From assembly GCA_023435505.1 (NCBI GenBank), contig JAEYRR010000101.1, positions 1 to 5,744 on the forward strand: a DNA stretch of 5,744 nucleotides. Reading direction: 5' to 3'. The DNA is from Bacillota bacterium (lineage in GTDB: Bacteria; Bacillota; Clostridia; Lachnospirales; Lachnospiraceae). Position numbers and translations under genes: made by a program. This document shows positions 1 to 5,744 of this stretch, piece by piece. Under the pieces are notes generated by a model. The model made no database searches, was not told the DNA's origin, and saw nothing but the letters and a program-made list of their open reading frames with translations. Each line of letters begins with the position of its first letter. Position 1 is the stretch's first letter.

Positions 1-553
1 CCATAGCACTTATTACATTGGCAGGAAGCAAGCCGCGCAAAGTATCAACAATAGAAGCCATCTCTCGAATTTCGGTTGTTTGACCATCTAGCGATAATCC
101 AACCCCTAACGAGAAAATACTGCTCAATACAACACCTATAATAGCTGCAATCCATGTTGTACCAATTAACATACCAATGGTACGAGCTGTTATTTTGCCA
201 AGATTATCTCCCTTCATGTTCATAATCACACGTACAATGGATACGAAGACAAGTGGAACAACCAACATCTTCAGTAAATCCATGTATCCATTTCCAATCA
301 AGCCATACCATTTTGAGATTTCCTTCAACCAAGTTAGTTTCTCAGGATCTGATGGAAATCCTGCCACAGTTTGAATTACCACTCCAAGCACAAGACCTAA
401 TACCGTACCAAGAATCATACGTGTTGAAAATTTCACTTTTCTCTTTTCTACACGATGGATGACTGCAAACAATCCTATTAAGACCGCTAAGAATATATAA
501 GTTCTCAGGTCACTAAGCATTATAAAATCTGTTAAGAATGTACTTTCTTTCAT
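1..553 (-). CDS. tcyP: L-cystine symporter, TcyP type (partial, N-terminal 184 residues)
   Basis: This is the start of a sodium- or proton-coupled dicarboxylate/amino acid symporter (DAACS/SDF family) of the TcyP cystine-uptake subgroup, an integral membrane protein. The reading frame is open from the ATG at 553 to the left edge and gives 184 residues; whole TcyP proteins are about 460, so over half is missing. Hydrophobic segments lie near residues 18-34, 43-63, 85-110 and 122-150. The stretch YGLIGNGYMDLLKMLVVPLV (83-102) followed by FVSI is the part that points to TcyP rather than to glutamate symporters. An AGGAGG (558-563) four bases before the ATG fixes the start. The gene has its own promoter and lies downstream of the terminated sigma operon on the same strand, so it is probably a separate transcription unit. 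The substrate assignment is from family resemblance only; another DAACS substrate is possible. Confidence 0.85.
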   Translation of the reverse strand, partial: MKESTFLTDFIMLSDLRTYIFLAVLIGLFAVIHRVEKRKVKFSTRMILGTVLGLVLGVVIQTVAGFPSDPEKLTWLKEISKWYGLIGNGYMDLLKMLVVPLVFVSIVRVIMNMKGDNLGKITARTIGMLIGTTWIAAIIGVVLSSIFSLGVGLSLDGQTTEIREMASIVDTLRGLLPANVISAM

Positions 554-564
554 ATGTCCTCCTA

Positions 565-587
565 ATTCATACTATTTAGATATGAAT
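565..587. repeat. Inverted repeat in the tcyP leader
   Basis: ATTCATA and TATGAAT form a perfect 7-base inverted repeat with a 9-base spacer, lying between the tcyP promoter and its ribosome-binding site. A second palindrome, GAATATTC (584-591), overlaps its distal arm. The position just downstream of the -10 box would suit a repressor operator, or a weak hairpin in the short leader. No regulator can be named from the sequence. Confidence 0.4.
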
Positions 588-596
588 ATTCGGTTT

Positions 597-625
597 ATTA
601 TAAACTTACTATATATCTATGTAAA
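597..625 (-). promoter_or_regulatory. Vegetative (sigma-A type) promoter of the tcyP-like gene
   Basis: On the minus strand a TTTACA -35 box (620-625) and a perfect TATAAT -10 box (597-602) are separated by exactly 17 bases. This is five of six plus six of six matches to the housekeeping consensus. Transcription would start near 590, giving a leader of roughly 35-40 bases. That is too short for a T-box or S-box riboswitch, so any control is likely by a DNA-binding protein. Confidence 0.75.
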
Positions 626-701
626 TACATTAACTGGTTATGGTTTATTTTCCCATGTTATATTTTGCATAAATGTTCCTTATTAATTGCACACAACAAA
701 A

Positions 702-743
702 ATAAGGGTGTAATCACTGATTCGAATGTGATTACACCCTTAT
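702..743 (-). terminator. Intrinsic terminator of the sigma/anti-sigma operon
   Basis: A perfect 16-base-pair stem (ATAAGGGTGTAATCAC at 702-717 with its complement at 728-743) encloses a 10-base loop. Read on the minus strand it is followed by a T-rich tract (TTTTGTT), and it begins five bases after the stop codon of the membrane protein gene. On the plus strand no T tract follows, so it serves the minus-strand operon. It separates that operon from the tcyP-like gene. Confidence 0.88.
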
Positions 744-748
744 AAAAC

Positions 749-1906
749 CTACTTTTCACCGTATTGCTCATTCCATAACTTCGCTTTTTCAGCTTCTACT
801 TTTATTTGCTTAACGGTATATCCATCGAATGCTGCAAAAATATTATCACCAGCACTATCCATAGGAGATATTGTACCATTATCATTTATTTTGGCAACTC
901 TGATGTTATCAAGATAAGGACTATCTTCTGAATAATCAAGCATTAATAAAGAGTTAGACCCGACACCTAAAGTTTTACTGTTGTCAGTGAATGAGATCGC
1001 ACCTATATTTTTCTTATTCGTAGTAATCAGTGGTTTGAATTCGCTGAAACTATACTTCCAACAATCATTCTCCCATTCGTCTTTTGCAGTTTCAACAGAA
1101 GCAACCTGAACCTCTGCTAAAACACCAATATCACCCCAATTCCTTATCATTTTACCTAATGGGGAAATAGCGGAGTCGAAATTCTCATCCGATGTCATTT
1201 GAGTAATAACATTTGTAAGCACACTTGTATCTTTACCATCATAACAATTCAACTTCTCATGTTCAGAGTGGGACCATATTTTCCCTTCATTATCTACTTC
1301 CCATAAAACATCAAGGTCATAACAGACATAATATTGTCCTGTCTCCACATCCTTTATTAAAGGTAAGAGATAGACGCCGTCTTTTCTAAGTAAATTAGTT
1401 TTTTCATCACCCATACAACCTCCATTTAAAGATTGTATAATAGTTAATGTGTCTGGAACATCGGCATGATTACTCCATAATTCTCCAATCACTTGAACAG
1501 ATGATGTTTGCTTTAATGAACAATAATCATTACTTTTATCCTCATATTGTACCGTGTCAATTACTTTAGCATAAACGAAGAAATCAGGCGAATAATATGA
1601 AAAAAAATCGCATAATTTGGATGCTGCCATTCTATCTGCTAGATTACCAGTTTGTATATCAGATAATTTATAGTTGTCAACTGCAAGTCCTCGCAGCAAA
1701 GTTTCACTGTTTTCTGTTAGAACTGTATGAAATGGAGTATCACTGTTTTCTGGCTCCATATTATTAAATATCGCAACAGCAACTACAACCATCAGACTTA
1801 AACTAAATAGAGAGGATAAAAATACTATTCTCTGCCTTCTATTTTGTGCCTTTTTTTTATTAACCTTTTCATATATACTTGACATTGTTTCCTCAAACTT
1901 CTTCAT
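749..1906 (-). CDS. Single-pass membrane protein, probable anti-sigma factor
   Basis: This 385-residue protein has a basic cytoplasmic N-terminus (residues 1-26), one membrane segment (about 27-47) and an outer domain of about 335 residues. Its gene overlaps the sigma factor gene by 14 bases and follows it in one operon, the classic arrangement for an ECF sigma factor and its membrane-bound anti-sigma factor; that role is inferred from context and topology. The short N-terminal tail lacks the HxxxCxxC zinc motif of ZAS-type anti-sigma factors, so sigma binding would rest on a different short region. The outer part contains six cysteines (99, 129, 164, 195, 221, 282), possibly disulfide-forming, and two segments that resemble each other (about 111-226 and 262-363), suggesting an internal duplication. 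The start at 1906 is supported by AGGAGG at 1916-1921, nine bases upstream, inside the sigma gene. I do not recognise a named domain in the outer part, and the sensed signal is unknown. Confidence 0.8.
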   Translation of the reverse strand: MKKFEETMSSIYEKVNKKKAQNRRQRIVFLSSLFSLSLMVVVAVAIFNNMEPENSDTPFHTVLTENSETLLRGLAVDNYKLSDIQTGNLADRMAASKLCDFFSYYSPDFFVYAKVIDTVQYEDKSNDYCSLKQTSSVQVIGELWSNHADVPDTLTIIQSLNGGCMGDEKTNLLRKDGVYLLPLIKDVETGQYYVCYDLDVLWEVDNEGKIWSHSEHEKLNCYDGKDTSVLTNVITQMTSDENFDSAISPLGKMIRNWGDIGVLAEVQVASVETAKDEWENDCWKYSFSEFKPLITTNKKNIGAISFTDNSKTLGVGSNSLLMLDYSEDSPYLDNIRVAKINDNGTISPMDSAGDNIFAAFDGYTVKQIKVEAEKAKLWNEQYGEK

Positions 1907-2438
1907 AATGAAAGCCCTCCTTTTCCAATATGGCTTTAAGTGATTTGCGCGCCGAATATGCTATATTTTTTACTTGTCTATTACTCTTTTTAAGAATTTT
2001 AGAGATATCTTCATAGCTCATATCTTCAAAATAGATCAACATTAAAACTGTTTTATATTCACGATTAATGCCTTCAAGTGCTTTCGCTACAGCTTTGTTT
2101 TTCTCTGTTTTAATAATACTAGTTATAAGCTCTTCCATATCGCTTGAATCTTCAAAAGTAAGAGTAACTTCTTTTTTATTCTTTCTTATGTAATCGACTG
2201 CTTTATTTCGTGCGACTGCGAAAAGATAAGTTTTAAAAGAAGATTTTCCACCATAACGGTTTTTGTGGACAATTAGATCAACAAAAACATCCTCCATTAA
2301 ATCTTCTGCTATTGTCAAATTGCTTACAAAACCATTAATAAAGTACAACAAGTTCTTACTATATTCATTTACTATTTCTTCAAAACCACTTTCATCACCA
2401 TTGAGAAAACGGTGGTAGCTACTTGCACCGTTATTCAT
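1893..2438 (-). CDS. ECF-type (sigma-70 family) RNA polymerase sigma factor
   Basis: This 181-residue protein has the two-domain plan of extracytoplasmic-function sigma factors. Region 2 (about residues 19-87) contains the AEDLMEDVFVDL helix (44-55) and the FKTYLFAVARNKAVDYIRK segment (68-86) used for core binding and -10 melting. A linker (about 88-114) leads to region 4 (about 117-171), whose helix-turn-helix MSYEDISKILKKSNRQVKN (140-158) would recognise the -35 element. There is no region 1 or 3, as expected for the class. The ATG at 2438 is chosen because AGGAG (2446-2450) lies seven bases upstream. An in-frame GTG at 2480 would add 14 residues but has no ribosome-binding site and sits near the predicted transcription start. 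The gene is first in an operon with the membrane protein and overlaps it by 14 bases, implying translational coupling and balanced synthesis. The subgroup and regulon are not known from this sequence. Confidence 0.92.
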   Translation of the reverse strand: MNNGASSYHRFLNGDESGFEEIVNEYSKNLLYFINGFVSNLTIAEDLMEDVFVDLIVHKNRYGGKSSFKTYLFAVARNKAVDYIRKNKKEVTLTFEDSSDMEELITSIIKTEKNKAVAKALEGINREYKTVLMLIYFEDMSYEDISKILKKSNRQVKNIAYSARKSLKAILEKEGFHYEEV

Positions 2439-2483
2439 ACAGTATCTCCTCTCATTAATTTGGCAAATTTTACTCTGCACTTA

Positions 2484-2512
2484 TTAGTCGTTTGAGACTC
2501 AAAAAAGTCTAA
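2484..2512 (-). promoter_or_regulatory. Candidate ECF-type promoter of the sigma operon
   Basis: Read on the minus strand, TTAGAC followed by a T run (-35 at 2507-2512) and CGACTAA (-10 at 2484-2490) are 16 bases apart, counting to the CGAC. That resembles ECF promoters, which usually have an AAC- or GAC-containing -35 and a CG(T/A)C -10 with a spacer of about 16. Transcription would begin near 2478-2480, about 40 bases before the ATG at 2438. This would fit autoregulation by the encoded sigma factor. No good housekeeping promoter competes here, but the match is by eye only. Confidence 0.35.
2491..2503. repeat. 13-base interrupted palindrome in the sigma promoter region
   Basis: TTTGAG-A-CTCAAA is a perfect six-base inverted repeat around a single central base. 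It sits inside the spacer of the candidate sigma-operon promoter, where a bound protein would block transcription. A weaker repeat, AGACT and AGTCT, overlaps it (from 2496 to 2510). It may be an operator or only a product of the AT-rich composition. Confidence 0.35.
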
Positions 2513-2630
2513 GTTTTGTCTATATTATTCATATCGTCTATCTAATAGCTTATATGTAGCCAAGAAACATGACCTACAAAAGCAATCGAATCTGCATTTG
2601 TTATCCAAATAAGGAAATACATACATTTTT

Positions 2631-2651
2631 TTGTGTGCTAATCTAGCACAA
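2631..2651. repeat. Imperfect inverted repeat upstream of the OPT gene
   Basis: TTG-TG-TGCTA (2631-2640) and TAGCACAA (2644-2651) pair over eight bases with a two-base bulge and a three-base loop. It is preceded by a T run and followed by AT-rich sequence, so it does not fit an intrinsic terminator in either direction. It could be an operator in the OPT promoter region. Confidence 0.3.
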
Positions 2652-2708
2652 TATTAATAATACTAATAGTACTACATCTCTTCCTCATATCGTTTCGTTT
2701 ACTTACAT

Positions 2709-2741
2709 AAAATCATCCGGACATCGTATCTGGAGGATTTT
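2709..2741 (+). promoter_or_regulatory. Leader hairpin before the OPT gene
   Basis: AAAATC-A-TCC-G-GA (2709-2721) pairs with TC-T-GGA-G-GATTTT (2729-2741) around a seven-base loop, with one A/G mismatch and one G-T wobble. It ends 10 bases before the AAAGGA ribosome-binding site of the OPT gene. The right arm ends in TTTT but a good continuous T tract is lacking, so it is at best a weak attenuator. It may instead stabilise the mRNA or be a remnant terminator. No known riboswitch class was recognised. Confidence 0.4.
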
Positions 2742-2766
2742 AATACTTTATAAAGGACAGATGTAT

Positions 2767-4683
2767 ATGAATAAAAAATTATCCAAAGATGCATATGGCG
2801 GCGTACATGGTAAAGATTATGTGCCTTATGTGTCAAGTGGTTCAAAGACGGGTGGAAGCCCAGCTATTTTAATTATTGGTATCATTCTTGCTGCATTGTT
2901 TGCAGCATCCACGGCGTACTCAGGTATGAAATCAGGCCTTACTGTTGCAGCCGGTATTCCAGGATCAATCATTGGTTCCGGCTTGATTGCAGGCTTTTCC
3001 AAGAAAAAAGGAATCCTAGGAAAGAACTTAGTTCAAGGAATGTCTAGTGGTGGAGAGTCCATAGCCAGTGGTGTCATTTACCTGCTTCCAGCAATTTTGC
3101 TTATTGGTTCTAATGTAAGCTTTTTAGAAGGCTTATTAGTCAGTGTAGGTGGTTCTTTCTTTGGAATAGGAATCTCTTCCTTAGTTTACAAAAACTTAAT
3201 TGAGGAAGAACACGGAAACTTAATGTATCCAGAATCTATGGCAATTGCCGAAACACTTGTAGCATCTGAGGGTCAAGGCGAATCCATGAAATACATGGGA
3301 TATGGATTTGGAATCAGTGGTCTTATCACCGTTTTGACTGGGTCTTTCCTAAATGTTGTCAATAGTACCATCAGCTATGTCAACGAAACATTCTATAAAT
3401 GGAAATTAGAACTAGAAGTAAATCCTCTTTTACTAGGAATTGGATTTATTGTTGGTATGGATGTCTCTCTTACTATGTTTGCAGGCTCCATCTTAGCTAA
3501 CTTTGCTATCTTACCTCTAATCAGCTATTTCGCAGAACTTGCAGCAAATAACCATAGGGTCTGGAATGAAGGTTCTATTGCAATCAATGAGATGATGGTA
3601 AATACCATTGCTGGTAGTTATGTAAAATACATTGGTGCTGGTATGATGTTATCCGGTGGTCTAATCGGTGCAATGAAATTAATTCCAACCATCATTTCTT
3701 CTATTAGAGATACACTGGGTGCAAAATCTTCGGAAAGTAAGAGCGATTCAAGGTTTGCAACTTTTGTTTTATTAGCTTCCATCCTAATTGGTTTTGTAGC
3801 TGCCTTCTTCATTTCAGGCGGTAATCTTGTAATGGCTGTCTTAGGAGCCATTTTATCCTTCTTCTTATCTTTACTTTTTGTTATCGTGGCAGGAAGACTT
3901 GCTGGTACGATTGGAACATCCAACCTTCCTGTTTCCGGTATGACAATCGCCTCCTTAGTCATCGTTACTCTAATATTTGTAATCCTCGGATGGACAAGTT
4001 TAGGAAGCAATAAATCCTTGCTTTTATTTGGTACCTTTATCGTGACTGCTATCTCAATTGCCGGTGGATATAGCCAATCACAAAAAGTGGGATTTATCTT
4101 AGGTGGTAAGAAAAGCGAGATGGATAAATATTTCGCAATCTCTAGTGTTGTTGGTGTAGTAATTGTAGTAGGTATCATCAAATTACTTGCAAACCAACTT
4201 GCTATGACAGGTGATAATGTTCCATTTGCACTTCCACAGGCAAACCTAATTTCAACATTAACATCTGGAATCATGTCTGGCAATCTTCCATGGCATATGA
4301 TCATCATCGGTGCTGTTATTGGTATCGTTTTATTCTTATTAAAACTTCCTGTTATGACCATTGCGATAGGGTTCTATCTTCCAATTGCAACAACATCCAT
4401 CATTTTAGTTGGTGCGTTTGTTCGTCTATTCATCGAAAAGATTGCTAAAACTAACGAAGATAAGGAAGAAAAAGTAGCAAACGGTATCAGCTTATCTTCC
4501 GGTCTTGTTGCCGGCGGTTCCATCATTGGACTTGTAGGAATCATCCTGCAGGTTCTTGGAGTAATAGGTGGAGCTAAACCGGCTGGTTTTGCAGCTACCA
4601 ATGGAATGGGCTATTTACTACTTGCTGTCTTAGTCATATTTACAGTACTCGTATTAATGAAGAAAAAGAAAGAGGCAAAATAA
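2767..4683 (+). CDS. OPT-family oligopeptide transporter
   Basis: This 638-residue polytopic membrane protein belongs to the OPT (oligopeptide transporter) family, secondary carriers that take up small peptides and, in some members, metal chelates. The N-terminal soluble tail is followed by the family-typical stretch STAYSGMKSGLTVAAGIPGS (48-67). Further OPT hallmarks are GRLAGTIGTSNLPVSGMTI (376-394) and LPVMTIAIGFYLPIATTSII (527-546). About 14-16 hydrophobic segments span residues 33-630, and the chain ends in a lysine-rich tail. The length matches bacterial OPT proteins. Two in-frame ATGs exist, at 2761 and 2767. AAAGGA at 2752-2757 is ideally spaced for 2767 and too close for 2761, which would only add two residues. 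The gene is divergent from the sigma operon and runs directly into the YhgE/Pip gene, one base after its stop, so the two are almost certainly co-transcribed. The substrate is not determinable from the sequence. Confidence 0.93.
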   Translation: MNKKLSKDAYGGVHGKDYVPYVSSGSKTGGSPAILIIGIILAALFAASTAYSGMKSGLTVAAGIPGSIIGSGLIAGFSKKKGILGKNLVQGMSSGGESIASGVIYLLPAILLIGSNVSFLEGLLVSVGGSFFGIGISSLVYKNLIEEEHGNLMYPESMAIAETLVASEGQGESMKYMGYGFGISGLITVLTGSFLNVVNSTISYVNETFYKWKLELEVNPLLLGIGFIVGMDVSLTMFAGSILANFAILPLISYFAELAANNHRVWNEGSIAINEMMVNTIAGSYVKYIGAGMMLSGGLIGAMKLIPTIISSIRDTLGAKSSESKSDSRFATFVLLASILIGFVAAFFISGGNLVMAVLGAILSFFLSLLFVIVAGRLAGTIGTSNLPVSGMTIASLVIVTLIFVILGWTSLGSNKSLLLFGTFIVTAISIAGGYSQSQKVGFILGGKKSEMDKYFAISSVVGVVIVVGIIKLLANQLAMTGDNVPFALPQANLISTLTSGIMSGNLPWHMIIIGAVIGIVLFLLKLPVMTIAIGFYLPIATTSIILVGAFVRLFIEKIAKTNEDKEEKVANGISLSSGLVAGGSIIGLVGIILQVLGVIGGAKPAGFAATNGMGYLLLAVLVIFTVLVLMKKKKEAK

Positions 4684-4684
4684 A

Positions 4685-5744
4685 TTGGTAGCCCAGATTA
4701 TAAAACGAGATTTAAAAGCAATCTTTCATAATATTTCTGCAATTATCGTATTACTTGCGTTATGTGTATTACCGTCTCTGTATGCCTGGTTTAATATAAA
4801 AGCATGTTGGGATCCTTATTCACAAAATGCAACAAGGAGGCTAAAAATTGGTGTTGTAAATTTAGACAATGGAATCACCCTTAATAATACTACTATCAAT
4901 ATTGGAGATAAAGTCATGGAAGGATTAAAAGACAATCACCAGTTAGGCTGGCAGATAGTAGATAATAGTACAGCTAGAAATGCGGTAGAGGAAGGAAAGT
5001 ACTTTGCTATGATTACCATACCTGAACATTTTACGGAAGATCTCACCTCTATTCTGTCTTCTGATGTAAAACAGGGGGAAATCATATACACGGTCAATGA
5101 GAAAATAAATGCAATTGCCCCAAAGCTTACTGAAAAAGGAGCGTCTGGGATACAAGAGACCATTAGTAAGCAAGTAGTGGAGACAACAAGCAAAGCAATA
5201 ATTGAAGTGGCGAAAAGTATTGGCGTTAATTTGGAAAAGGAGATTCCTAAAATCAGAGCAATCTATAACAAGTTAGTGTTATTACAATCCAAATTTAGTG
5301 AGATTAATCATACAGTAGGGAATACCAACCAAGGATTAATTAAGCTAAAGGACATCATTAGGGAGTTAAATGATCAGATACCAACCATAAATCAAACCAT
5401 ATTAGATGCACAAACTTTTGTGAAGAATACAGAGACCTTTTTAGTAACCTCCAAAGAGGTAACTGGTAAGCTAGGTCCCGTAATTAAAAATGACCTACAA
5501 CTTGTTAGTAGTTTATCATCCACTGTAGAGAAGGATACTGTAGCCATTCGTGAACTTATTACTAGTAACTCGGATAAAGTATTACAAGCTGTAGAGAATC
5601 TTGCCACAAAGCTAGACGATCTAAGTAAGTTAAATACAGGAGTTACATGCTTTTTACAAGGATTAATTCATCTATCAGTAAAGAAACCATTTACTTCATT
5701 AATCGACAAGCTTCATGCATCACAAGCTAACTTAACCTCTTTTG
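4685..5744 (+). CDS. YhgE/Pip-family membrane protein (partial, N-terminal 353 residues)
   Basis: The open frame runs from a TTG at 4685 off the right edge. The N-terminal KRDLKAIFHN (8-17), a membrane helix (about 18-38) ending in LPSLYAWFNIKACWDPY (29-45), and KIGVVNLDNG (54-63) are the signature start of YhgE/Pip proteins. These are large membrane proteins with an outer domain after the first helix and several C-terminal helices, related to phage-infection proteins and ABC-2 type permeases. Residues about 185-315 are rich in heptad-like hydrophobic spacing and probably form coiled coils or long helices, as in the family. No ATG or GTG start exists early in frame. The TTG, with AGAGG at 4671-4675 nine bases upstream inside the OPT gene, lies one base after the OPT stop, so translation is probably coupled. 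The function in this family is poorly defined; transport or export accessory roles, including type VII secretion-linked ones, have been proposed. The C-terminal membrane part is not in the window. Confidence 0.85.
   Translation, partial: MVAQIIKRDLKAIFHNISAIIVLLALCVLPSLYAWFNIKACWDPYSQNATRRLKIGVVNLDNGITLNNTTINIGDKVMEGLKDNHQLGWQIVDNSTARNAVEEGKYFAMITIPEHFTEDLTSILSSDVKQGEIIYTVNEKINAIAPKLTEKGASGIQETISKQVVETTSKAIIEVAKSIGVNLEKEIPKIRAIYNKLVLLQSKFSEINHTVGNTNQGLIKLKDIIRELNDQIPTINQTILDAQTFVKNTETFLVTSKEVTGKLGPVIKNDLQLVSSLSSTVEKDTVAIRELITSNSDKVLQAVENLATKLDDLSKLNTGVTCFLQGLIHLSVKKPFTSLIDKLHASQANLTSF

Larger units (their letters stand above)
2439..2766. other. Divergent intergenic region between sigma operon and OPT operon
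   Basis: About 330 bases hold no convincing gene. Near the sigma gene are a candidate ECF-type promoter (2484-2512) and the interrupted palindrome TTTGAGACTCAAA (2491-2503). In the middle is an imperfect inverted repeat at 2631-2651, followed by AT-rich sequence. Just before the transporter gene is an imperfect hairpin (2709-2741). I could not find a plus-strand housekeeping promoter with both boxes at good spacing; AT-rich stretches around 2652-2668 could hold a -10 box. No tRNA, known riboswitch or small reading frame with a ribosome-binding site was recognised. Confidence 0.7.

Noticed and set aside
177..462. Two small plus-strand open frames (65 and 69 codons)
   Set aside because: Both are antisense to the tcyP-like gene, whose minus-strand frame has a ribosome-binding site, promoter and family motifs; the small frames have no supporting signals.
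702..743. The strong stem as a mobile-element end or a bidirectional terminator
   Set aside because: It has a T tract only on the minus-strand side and sits five bases after a stop codon; no transposase or target duplication is present, so a one-way terminator explains it.
2439..2480. A longer sigma factor starting at GTG 2480 (195 residues)
   Set aside because: There is no ribosome-binding site before the GTG, the extra 14 residues do not look like region 2, and the ATG at 2438 has AGGAG at ideal spacing.
2439..2766. A small RNA, riboswitch or leader peptide in the divergent gap
   Set aside because: No known riboswitch core, T-box sequence or short frame with a ribosome-binding site could be recognised; only isolated inverted repeats were seen, and these are listed as such.
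3618..4361. A 247-codon open frame on the minus strand
   Set aside because: It lies wholly inside the OPT transporter gene on the opposite strand. The OPT frame carries clear family motifs, while the antisense translation is proline- and threonine-rich with no recognisable domain.
4374..5607. Short minus-strand frames opposite the end of the OPT gene and the YhgE/Pip gene
   Set aside because: They are shadows of the plus-strand coding frames, which show family signatures; no separate start signals support them.

Overview
The window looks like a chromosomal stretch from a low-GC, Gram-positive anaerobe, most plausibly a clostridial (Lachnospiraceae-like) genome. This rests on the AT-rich composition, strong AGGAGG ribosome-binding sites, and the combination of an OPT-family transporter, a YhgE/Pip protein and an ECF sigma factor paired with a membrane protein. 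The taxonomic placement is inference; nothing here identifies a species.

Layout from left to right: (1) The first 553 bases hold the 5' part of a minus-strand gene for a TcyP-type cystine symporter, cut by the left edge. It has a clear promoter and an inverted repeat in its short leader. (2) A strong intrinsic terminator (702-743) closes the next minus-strand operon. (3) Two overlapping minus-strand genes, 749-2438, encode an ECF-type sigma factor followed by a single-pass membrane protein that is very probably its anti-sigma factor. The large outer domain of that protein carries six cysteines and appears to contain a diverged internal duplication. (4) A gap of about 330 bases (2439-2766) separates divergent operons and contains several inverted repeats, a candidate ECF-type promoter for the sigma operon and a hairpin just before the transporter gene. 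(5) On the plus strand, a complete OPT-family oligopeptide transporter gene (2767-4683) is followed after one base by a gene starting with TTG. That gene encodes the N-terminal part of a YhgE/Pip-family membrane protein and runs off the right edge.

How the genes may work together: the sigma factor and membrane partner form a self-contained signal-transduction unit, probably sensing something outside the membrane and steering RNA polymerase. Its targets cannot be read from this window; itself and the divergent OPT-YhgE operon are candidates. The two transporters (cystine, oligopeptide) suggest amino-acid or peptide acquisition, but no shared regulatory site was demonstrated. Two of the genes (tcyP-like and YhgE/Pip-like) are truncated by the window edges. 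No RNA gene, insertion sequence, CRISPR array or phage signature was seen. I found no convincing evidence of a wholly new system; the least explained parts are the outer domain of the putative anti-sigma factor and the tight OPT/YhgE coupling.
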